Shown here piece after piece: positions 5,515 to 9,924 of a stretch of DNA of 9,924 nucleotides. The position numbers and the translations under genes are program-made. The DNA is from Burkholderiales bacterium (lineage in GTDB: Bacteria; Pseudomonadota; Gammaproteobacteria; Burkholderiales; Casimicrobiaceae). The DNA lies in NCBI GenBank assembly GCA_025354075.1, contig JANXNO010000429.1, positions 1 through 9,924 on the forward strand. Direction: 5' to 3'. Under the pieces are notes generated by a model that was not told the origin of the DNA, did no database searches, and saw only the letters and a list, made by a program, of their open reading frames with translations. How positions within the stretch are numbered: the first letter of the stretch is position 1; every line of letters begins with the position of its first letter.

Positions 5515-6537
5515 ATGAGCAGCACAGATATGCAAGCCACCCATGCCGAAAGCGCTGAGCTGATGGAGCGCATCCTGTACGAAGTCAAGCGCGTCGTTGT
5601 TGGTCAGGATCGCTTTCTTGAACGCGTGATGGTGGCGCTGCTTGCGCAGGGGCACCTGCTGGTGGAGGGCGTGCCGGGCCTTGCCAAAACGCTCACGGTG
5701 AAGACGCTGGCCAACGCGATTCAAGGCAGCTTCAAGCGGATTCAGTTCACGCCCGATCTGGTGCCCGCTGACCTGGTCGGCACGAGAATCTATAACCAGA
5801 AGTCTGGCGAATTTAGCACGGTGGTCGGCCCTGTTTTTGCCAATCTGCTGCTCGCCGACGAGATCAATCGCGCGCCGGCGAAAGTGCAAAGTGCGCTGCT
5901 GGAAGTGATGCAGGAGCGCCAGGTCACCATCGCAGGCGAAACGCACAAAGTGCCCGATCCGTTTGTAGTAATGGCCACACAAAACCCGATTGAGACAGAA
6001 GGCACGTACCCATTGCCGGAAGCGCAGGTTGATCGCTTCATGATGAAAGTGATTGTCGATTACCCGACTGACGAAGAGGAGTTTGTGATCGTGCAGCGCG
6101 TCACCGGGCCACGGCTGGATCTGGTGCCGATTGCAACGACCGATCAGTTGCGGGTGTTGCAGCAGGCCTGCCGTGATGTCTACGTTGATCCGGCGCTGAT
6201 CCAATACGCGGTGAAACTGGTGGCCGCCACGCGCGATCCCTCACGCGTTGGCCTGGGTGAGTTGAAGAAGTTCATTACCTACGGCGCAAGTCCTCGCGGC
6301 ACCATCAATCTGACGGAGGCTGCGCGCGCCCTGGCGTTGATGCGCGGTCGCCACTATGTGCTGTCGGATGACGTGACTGATCTGGTGCATGACGTGTTGC
6401 GGCATCGATTGGTGTTGAGCTATGAGGCGTTGTCAGATGGCATCAGCGCCGATGCGATCATCAGCAAAATCATGGCGAAAGTGTCGGCTCCGGCGAAGCC
6501 ATTGCAGTCGCAAGCGGATGAGTTGAAGGCGGCGTGA
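5515..6537 (+). CDS. moxR: MoxR-family AAA+ ATPase, 340 aa
   Basis: MoxR ATPases are AAA+ chaperones that act with VWA proteins on metal insertion, complex assembly or stress responses. All core motifs are present: GQDRFLERV before the P-loop, Walker A GVPGLAKT (52-59), Walker B LLLADEIN with Asp115 and Glu116, sensor 1 ATQNP (Asn157), the arginine-finger region EAQVDRF (Arg174), and the C-terminal lid with GASPRG around sensor 2. TPDLVPADLVGTRIYN is the usual MoxR segment after Walker A. The length is typical. AGGA precedes ATG 5515 by 6-7 nt, and the gene begins 7 nt after the protease stop. Its stop overlaps an ATG by one base (TGATG, 6535-6539), a coupling arrangement that now leads only into a short open frame because of the palindromic repeats downstream. 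Confidence 0.95.
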   Translation: MSSTDMQATHAESAELMERILYEVKRVVVGQDRFLERVMVALLAQGHLLVEGVPGLAKTLTVKTLANAIQGSFKRIQFTPDLVPADLVGTRIYNQKSGEFSTVVGPVFANLLLADEINRAPAKVQSALLEVMQERQVTIAGETHKVPDPFVVMATQNPIETEGTYPLPEAQVDRFMMKVIVDYPTDEEEFVIVQRVTGPRLDLVPIATTDQLRVLQQACRDVYVDPALIQYAVKLVAATRDPSRVGLGELKKFITYGASPRGTINLTEAARALALMRGRHYVLSDDVTDLVHDVLRHRLVLSYEALSDGISADAIISKIMAKVSAPAKPLQSQADELKAA

Positions 6538-6626
6538 TGGCTTCACGCCACTCACTTATTCGTCTAAGCGTGTGCGGCCCCCTCTCCCGCAAGCGGGAGA
6601 GGGTTGGGGTGAGGGTGCATCGGTGA
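6537..6626 (+). other. Short coupled frame in line with DUF58 but closed by a stop; possible former DUF58 start
   Basis: ATG 6537 overlaps the moxR stop by one base and lies in the same reading frame as the DUF58 gene. The frame reads MASRHSLIRLSV and then runs into the palindromic repeat (RKRERVGVRVHR), ending at TGA 6624-6626, six nt before ATG 6633. A moxR-coupled TGATG start followed by an in-frame stop inside repeat DNA suggests that this was the original DUF58 start, or that a 29-residue leader peptide now couples translation to ATG 6633. Neither is proven. Confidence 0.3.
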
Positions 6627-6683
6627 ACAACCATGTTCTTTAAGCGAGTTCCCCCACCCCAACCCTCCCCTGCCGGGGGAGGG
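6580..6683. repeat. Pair of inverted GC-rich palindromic repeats (MITE/REP-like) at the moxR-DUF58 junction
   Basis: The first copy is an 11-bp perfect hairpin: CCCTCTCCCGC (6580-6590) and GCGGGAGAGGG (6593-6603), followed by TTGGGGTGAGGG. The second lies in opposite orientation: CCACCCCAACCC leads into an 8-bp hairpin formed by 6663-6670 and 6676-6683. GAGGGTTGGGGTG (6599-6611) recurs exactly as its reverse complement at 6655-6667, so the unit can fold into one large cruciform or two small hairpins. Repeats of this look (CCCTCTCCC-GGGAGAGGG-TTGGGGTGAGGG) are widespread between genes in beta- and gammaproteobacteria such as Xanthomonas and Burkholderiales. There is no T tract, so it is not a simple terminator. 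It may lower expression of the distal operon genes or stabilise mRNA. Confidence 0.8.
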
Positions 6684-7676
6684 CACCAGACGTCCAACGA
6701 AGACAAGTGGACAGCGCGCTCCGCTAACAACGAAGCCGTAAAGCAGCCCACCGACGAGGCGGTGTTGCGTCACCTCGAATGGACTGTCCTTAAACGTCTC
6801 GATGGGTTGCTGCAGGGCGATTACCGCACGCTGTTGCGTGGTTTCGGGCTCGATTTTGCGGGGCTTCGTGAGTACCAGCATGAAGACGACGTGCGCTACA
6901 TCGACTGGAACGTCACCGCGCGTATGGACGCGCCGTACGTACGGCAGTTCAGTGAATATCGGGACATGAACGCATGGTTTCTGGTCGACCTGAGTCCGTC
7001 GTCAGATTTTGGTTCGTCGCGCGGCCACACGCTTGTGGCTCCTCTCGTTACCAAGCGTGACTTGTCGACGCAATTTGTGGCTGCACTGGCGCGTCTGCTG
7101 TCGCAGCATGGCAACCGCACCGGTGCGATGATCTATGGCTCGATGGTCGACACAATCATTCCGCCACGTTGTGATCGCCGACACGTATTGCACCTGCTGC
7201 ACCGCCTGCGTCATCGCCCTGTGCTTGGCGCGGTTGGCCCGACGCGGCTTGAGGTGTTGCTCAGCCGTGCCGCAGAAACCATCAAGCGGCGCAGCGCCGT
7301 GTTTCTGGTGTCGGACTTCATCAGCGAGCCAGGTTGGGAGAAGCCGCTCGCACAGTTGGCACAGCGCCATGACGTGGTTGCCGTGCAGGTGTCCGATCCG
7401 CTTGAACAAACATTGCCTGATCTCGGTCTGATCACGATGGAAGACCCGGAAACAGGCGAGCAGCTGTTTGTCGACACGTCGGACAAAGGTTTTCGCGCGC
7501 GCTTTGAAACGCTCGCCACCGAGCGTGACGAGTCATTGCGTCGAACGTTTGCGCGGCTCGGCGTTGATCGCTTGCGGCTGGCCACCGATCAGTCCCTGCT
7601 AGACAACCTGGTGCGATTCGCGCAGGCGCGCAAACGCAAACCGCTGAACAATTTACCCACAGCACGGGTCGCTTGA
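6633..7676 (+). CDS. DUF58 family protein, 347 aa, with a repeat-encoded N-terminus
   Basis: DUF58 proteins accompany MoxR and VWA proteins and carry a degenerate VWA-like fold; they are thought to work in the same chaperone module. The diagnostic segment is intact: LEWTVLKRLDGLLQGDYRTL, then FGLDFAGLREYQHEDDVRYIDW, NVTARMDAPYVRQFSEYRDM and FLVDLSPSSDFGS. Later come RRSAVFLVSDF and DVVAVQVSDPLEQTLPDLG, the core VWA-like strands. No transmembrane helix is apparent, so it is probably cytosolic, unlike many longer DUF58 proteins. With ATG 6633 (GGTGA 6-10 nt upstream) the first ~20 residues, including PPPQPSPAGGG, come from the palindromic repeat and are unlikely to be ancestral. GTG 6762 or TTG 6765, behind GAGGCGG, are alternative starts that keep the conserved domain. 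The stop TGA is one base from the next ATG, so translation of the VWA gene is coupled. Confidence 0.9.
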   Translation: MFFKRVPPPQPSPAGGGHQTSNEDKWTARSANNEAVKQPTDEAVLRHLEWTVLKRLDGLLQGDYRTLLRGFGLDFAGLREYQHEDDVRYIDWNVTARMDAPYVRQFSEYRDMNAWFLVDLSPSSDFGSSRGHTLVAPLVTKRDLSTQFVAALARLLSQHGNRTGAMIYGSMVDTIIPPRCDRRHVLHLLHRLRHRPVLGAVGPTRLEVLLSRAAETIKRRSAVFLVSDFISEPGWEKPLAQLAQRHDVVAVQVSDPLEQTLPDLGLITMEDPETGEQLFVDTSDKGFRARFETLATERDESLRRTFARLGVDRLRLATDQSLLDNLVRFAQARKRKPLNNLPTARVA

Positions 7677-7677
7677 A

Positions 7678-8718
7678 ATGAATTTCATCTGGCCTTCCCT
7701 CCTCTTGCTACTGCTGCTGGTGCCGGTGCTCATCGCAGCCTATGTGTGGCTGCTCAAGCGCCGCAAAAAAATGGCGGTGGGTTACGCCAATCTTGCTCTA
7801 GTCAAGCAGGCGATCAAAAAAGGCACAAGCTGGCGGCGACACATTCCGCCAGCGCTGATGTTGCTCGCGCTGACGCTGATGCTCATTGCTGCGGCGCGTC
7901 CGGTCGCGACCATCAAGCTGCCGTCGAACAAACAGACCATCATGCTGGCGATGGATGTATCGGGCAGCATGCGCGCGACCGACGTGGAGCCTACCCGCAT
8001 CGTGGCCGCGCAGAACGCCGCCAAGGCGTTTCTGGCTGACCTGCCGCGTGATGTGCGCGTTGGTATCGTCGCGTTCGCTGGTACCGCGACATTGGCGCAG
8101 TTACCGACGCTGAGCCGCGAAGATCTCGTCACCGCCATCGACCGCTTTCAGTTGCAGCGCGGCACCGCGACCGGTAACGGCATCGTGATGTCGTTGGCCA
8201 CCCTCTTCCCCGATGACGGCATCGATATCGGACAGATGCAATGGGGCCGCCCTGAAAGCAAAGCGCGAAAAATCGAGGACGCAGGCAAAGAAAAAAAGGC
8301 GACCGAACCGGTCGCGCCTGGCTCATACACATCAGCCGCGATCATTATGCTGACCGACGGCCAGCGCACCACAGGCGTTGACCCTATGGACGCAGCCAAG
8401 ATGGCCGCTGACCGCGGTGTGCGCGTCTACACCGTGGGCATCGGCACGGTCAACGGTGAGACGATTGGCTTTGAAGGCTGGTCGATGCGGGTGCGCCTGG
8501 ACGAAGATACGTTGAAGCAAATCGCCAATCGCACGGCGGCTGAATACTTTTACGCCGGGTCGGCGGCGGATCTCAAAAAGGTCTACAACACACTGAGTTC
8601 TAAGCTCGCTGTCGAGAAAAAAGAGACGGAAATATCCGGCATTTTTGCGCTCGTCGCGGCGGCGTTCGCGCTCATCGCCGGTGCGCTGTCGCTGGCCTGG
8701 TTTGGCCGGGTGATGTAA
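7678..8718 (+). CDS. BatA-like VWA-domain membrane protein, 346 aa
   Basis: A von Willebrand A protein of the MoxR-associated type, which binds a divalent metal and probably client proteins at the cytoplasmic membrane. Topology fits the family: a transmembrane helix at residues 3-24, a second at about 57-73, the VWA domain at about 87-310, and a last helix around 322-345 (GIFALVAAAFALIAGALSLAW). The MIDAS metal site is intact: DVSGS (93-97), the Thr in RGTATGNG (163-165) and LTDG (Asp227). A charged insert (about 179-216, many Lys and Glu) lies before LTDG. The C-terminus FEGWSMRVRLDEDTLKQIA and AEYFYAGSAADLKKVYNTL is characteristic of the betaproteobacterial version. The gene begins one base after the DUF58 stop and is the last of the operon: no DUF4381, second VWA (BatB) or TPR gene follows. 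Confidence 0.93.
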   Translation: MNFIWPSLLLLLLLVPVLIAAYVWLLKRRKKMAVGYANLALVKQAIKKGTSWRRHIPPALMLLALTLMLIAAARPVATIKLPSNKQTIMLAMDVSGSMRATDVEPTRIVAAQNAAKAFLADLPRDVRVGIVAFAGTATLAQLPTLSREDLVTAIDRFQLQRGTATGNGIVMSLATLFPDDGIDIGQMQWGRPESKARKIEDAGKEKKATEPVAPGSYTSAAIIMLTDGQRTTGVDPMDAAKMAADRGVRVYTVGIGTVNGETIGFEGWSMRVRLDEDTLKQIANRTAAEYFYAGSAADLKKVYNTLSSKLAVEKKETEISGIFALVAAAFALIAGALSLAWFGRVM

Positions 8719-8735
8719 GCCGCAGTCTTGGCGGC
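8719..8735 (+). terminator. Small hairpin after the VWA gene
   Basis: GCCGC (8719-8723) pairs with GCGGC (8731-8735) around a 7-nt loop, starting right after the VWA stop codon. No T tract follows, so terminator function is uncertain; its position at the operon end is the main support. Confidence 0.25.
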
Positions 8736-8750
8736 TGATCATCGGTAGCC

Positions 8751-8790
8751 ATTTGTCACAAATCGCGTTACGCTTATGCCAAATGCATAA
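8751..8790 (+). promoter_or_regulatory. Two short dyads in front of the terminal gene pair
   Basis: ATTTGT-C-ACAAAT (8751-8763) and TTATGC-CAAAT-GCATAA (8774-8790) are perfect 6-bp inverted repeats lying side by side in the 95-nt gap before the 150-aa gene. TTGTCA at 8753-8758 and TTATGC at 8774-8779 could serve as suboptimal -35 and -10 boxes, 15 bp apart, so the dyads would overlap a promoter. This suggests the cassette is transcribed and perhaps regulated separately from the moxR operon. Confidence 0.35.
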
Positions 8791-8813
8791 AACGAACCGC
8801 GACTGTCGCCCAC

Positions 8814-9266
8814 ATGCGCCCCACTGAAACGTTCACCGTCGTTAACGCTGACGAGCAGTCAGGCAAATGCACGCTTGCCGTCCATGGCAAGCCCATCAGA
8901 AGCGCATTTGCGGGAGCGTTGATCGATGGCCAGTACGAATGCGCGCAATCGCGGCATCTGCTGTGCCTGAGCTTCGGCACCGTGTGGGACGATGCACTAA
9001 ACATCTACCTGGTAGACGCGGACGGCGCAGTGCTGGATGCGATAACCGGGGGTGGACTGTTGAGCTCAGGCGCGTTTAAGGCCCGCCACCACGAAGATAA
9101 CGCGCTCGATTTCTCGTTTTTTTCCGACGCAACGATGTCGCGCGTTACCGTCTCGCCGACGCCCACATTGCACTTTTTGCTGCCGGCACCGTGGCGCTAT
9201 CGCAACCTGCTTCCGATGCACCACCTGTCGCTCATCGACGTCGCCCCAGGAGTTGTCCGTGTCTGA
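8814..9266 (+). CDS. Uncharacterised 150-aa protein, first gene of a two-gene cassette
   Basis: The gene starts at ATG 8814; no in-frame ATG, GTG or TTG lies just upstream and no clear Shine-Dalgarno is seen. There is no signal peptide or transmembrane helix. The sequence looks beta-rich, with short alternating strands: CTLAVHGKPI, SAFAGALIDGQYEC, HLLCLSFGTV, LNIYLVDADGAVLDAIT, ALDFSFFSD, TLHFLLPAPW. Cysteines lie at 19, 43 and 51. I do not recognise a named domain. The 8-nt overlap with the next gene and the shared Shine-Dalgarno region imply that the two proteins are made together and may interact, for instance as a cognate partner or immunity-like protein, but that role is inference. Confidence 0.75.
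   Translation: MRPTETFTVVNADEQSGKCTLAVHGKPIRSAFAGALIDGQYECAQSRHLLCLSFGTVWDDALNIYLVDADGAVLDAITGGGLLSSGAFKARHHEDNALDFSFFSDATMSRVTVSPTPTLHFLLPAPWRYRNLLPMHHLSLIDVAPGVVRV
9248..9252 (+). promoter_or_regulatory. Shine-Dalgarno fixing the GTG start at 9259
   Basis: AGGAG inside the end of the 150-aa gene stands 6 nt before GTG 9259, the ideal spacing, and decides the start of the overlapping last gene. Confidence 0.7.
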
Positions 9267-9924
9267 TCCACGCCTTGAATCCGCCCTGCATGACATGGAG
9301 GCCGCAGCGTCGAGTTTTGCAGCGCGCCTGATCAAGATGGCCGAGGTTCGCGCCAGCTACATCCAGGAAATCGCCGAGATGAGCAAAGCGATCCGGGCAT
9401 CAGTCGACGCAGGCGAACTGAGCCCACAACGCGGCGCAGAAATCGCGCAGGAAATGCGCAACGAAATTTTGCGAATGGGCCGCATGCACGATTACGACCT
9501 GGGGCGCGCACTCGCGGCGTCGCTAAAAAAAGACGGTAAGACCTTCGAAAAATGCATTGCCGACGCGATGGAGAAATTGAAGCTAGGCGGACGCCCCTTC
9601 AAATCGTTGTCAGGTACTGATCAAAACCGTGTTTTTGTGGACATCATCCGAAGCTCGGGCAGTTCACGTCGATCAGTCACCAGTGCCATCCCGCGCATGC
9701 GCTGGGCGGGCCGCTCGCTGTGGCTCGCCACGTTTCTGATCGCTGGTTACAACATCGGCACATCAGAGAATCCGTGGTGGCAGACCGGTCGCGAGAGCGC
9801 CAATATTGCGGGGGGATTCACGGGCGGGTTCGCCGGCGGCGCAGCGATGGGTGCGGCCGCAGGCATTTGGGGTGGCCCGATTGGCGTGGCCGTGGGTGTG
9901 GTCGTGGGCGGCGTGCTGGGCGTG
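9259..9924 (+). CDS. Partial uncharacterised protein with helical N-terminus and glycine-zipper membrane domain
   Basis: GTG 9259 opens 222 codons to the window edge without a stop. It overlaps the preceding stop by 8 nt. Residues 1-110 are Ala/Glu/Met/Lys-rich and predicted helical (SALHDMEAAASSF, YIQEIAEMSKAIRASV, AEIAQEMRNEILRMG), possibly a coiled coil. Residues 112-135 contain RPFKSLSGTDQNRVFVDII. Residues 149-167 (WAGRSLWLATFLIAGYNIG) are hydrophobic enough to span a membrane. Residues 184-222 form a glycine-zipper stretch with repeated GG and GxxxG spacing. The order AGR-hydrophobic helix-PWW-Gly-zipper recalls the C-terminal regions of some Rhs, polymorphic-toxin and secretion-system effectors and similar unannotated proteins; this is recollection, not a search. 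The C-terminus is missing. It could be a pore-forming or membrane-inserting effector, or simply a membrane protein of unknown role. Confidence 0.75.
   Translation, partial: MSDPRLESALHDMEAAASSFAARLIKMAEVRASYIQEIAEMSKAIRASVDAGELSPQRGAEIAQEMRNEILRMGRMHDYDLGRALAASLKKDGKTFEKCIADAMEKLKLGGRPFKSLSGTDQNRVFVDIIRSSGSSRRSVTSAIPRMRWAGRSLWLATFLIAGYNIGTSENPWWQTGRESANIAGGFTGGFAGGAAMGAAAGIWGGPIGVAVGVVVGGVLGV

Noticed and set aside
5440..6204. Long minus-strand open frame (254 codons) opposite the protease and moxR genes
   Set aside because: It is His/Arg/Gln-rich with no domain signature and is fully antisense to two genes with complete catalytic motifs; it is a shadow of GC-rich coding sequence.
6580..6603. 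Strong hairpin after moxR as an intrinsic terminator
   Set aside because: It lacks a T tract, lies inside an operon, and belongs to a recognisable inverted repeat pair.
6470..6881. Minus-strand frames through the repeat, with peptides such as LTPTLSRLRERG and HPNPLPLAGEG
   Set aside because: These peptides are the translation of the palindromic repeat itself and are a common source of false gene calls.
1..9924. tRNA, rRNA, CRISPR array or riboswitch
   Set aside because: No cloverleaf-like, rRNA-like or regularly spaced direct repeat pattern was seen by eye on either strand; the only repeats are the inverted pair at 6580-6683 and small dyads.

Overview
The window looks like chromosomal DNA from a betaproteobacterium, most likely in Burkholderiales. 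The grounds are GC-rich coding sequence, a Bug-family (TctC-like) periplasmic solute-binding protein next to a DUF3237 gene, and the HtrA-like protease / MoxR / DUF58 / VWA gene order. The taxonomic call is inference from gene content only.

Left end (1-943). A minus-strand fragment of an IS3-like transposase OrfA runs off the left edge, and its element probably ends near position 141. Just beyond that point is an open frame with no usable upstream start, ending at 363. It reads like the 3' end of a gene cut by the insertion. A plus-strand gene of unknown function follows (377-943).

Region 958-2815. An aldo/keto reductase (minus) and a TetR-family regulator (plus) are divergently transcribed. 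A perfect 9-bp inverted repeat (2090-2115) lies directly in front of the reductase start and is a good operator candidate. The regulator's likely promoter sits so close to its ATG that the mRNA may be leaderless. A hairpin lies in the convergent junction with the preceding gene.

Region 3020-4482. A two-gene minus-strand operon encodes a Bug-type solute receptor with a strong Shine-Dalgarno, then a DUF3237 protein 5 nt downstream. A nested dyad (4512-4558) lies in its upstream region.

Region 4611-8718. A consensus-like sigma70 promoter drives a compact plus-strand operon: a membrane-anchored, PDZ-less HtrA-like serine protease, a MoxR AAA+ ATPase, a DUF58 protein and a BatA-like VWA protein. 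Together these probably form an envelope-associated chaperone/quality-control system. The moxR-DUF58 junction carries a pair of inverted, GC-rich palindromic repeats (6580-6683). They disrupt what looks like an original translationally coupled start and now supply codons to the DUF58 N-terminus.

Right end (8751-9924). Two small dyads precede a two-gene cassette: an uncharacterised, probably beta-rich 150-residue protein, and an overlapping gene that runs off the right edge. The second gene starts at GTG 9259 with a good Shine-Dalgarno. It encodes an alpha-helical N-terminal half followed by a glycine-zipper membrane region like those of some toxin/effector proteins. This pair is the least explained and most interesting system in the window.
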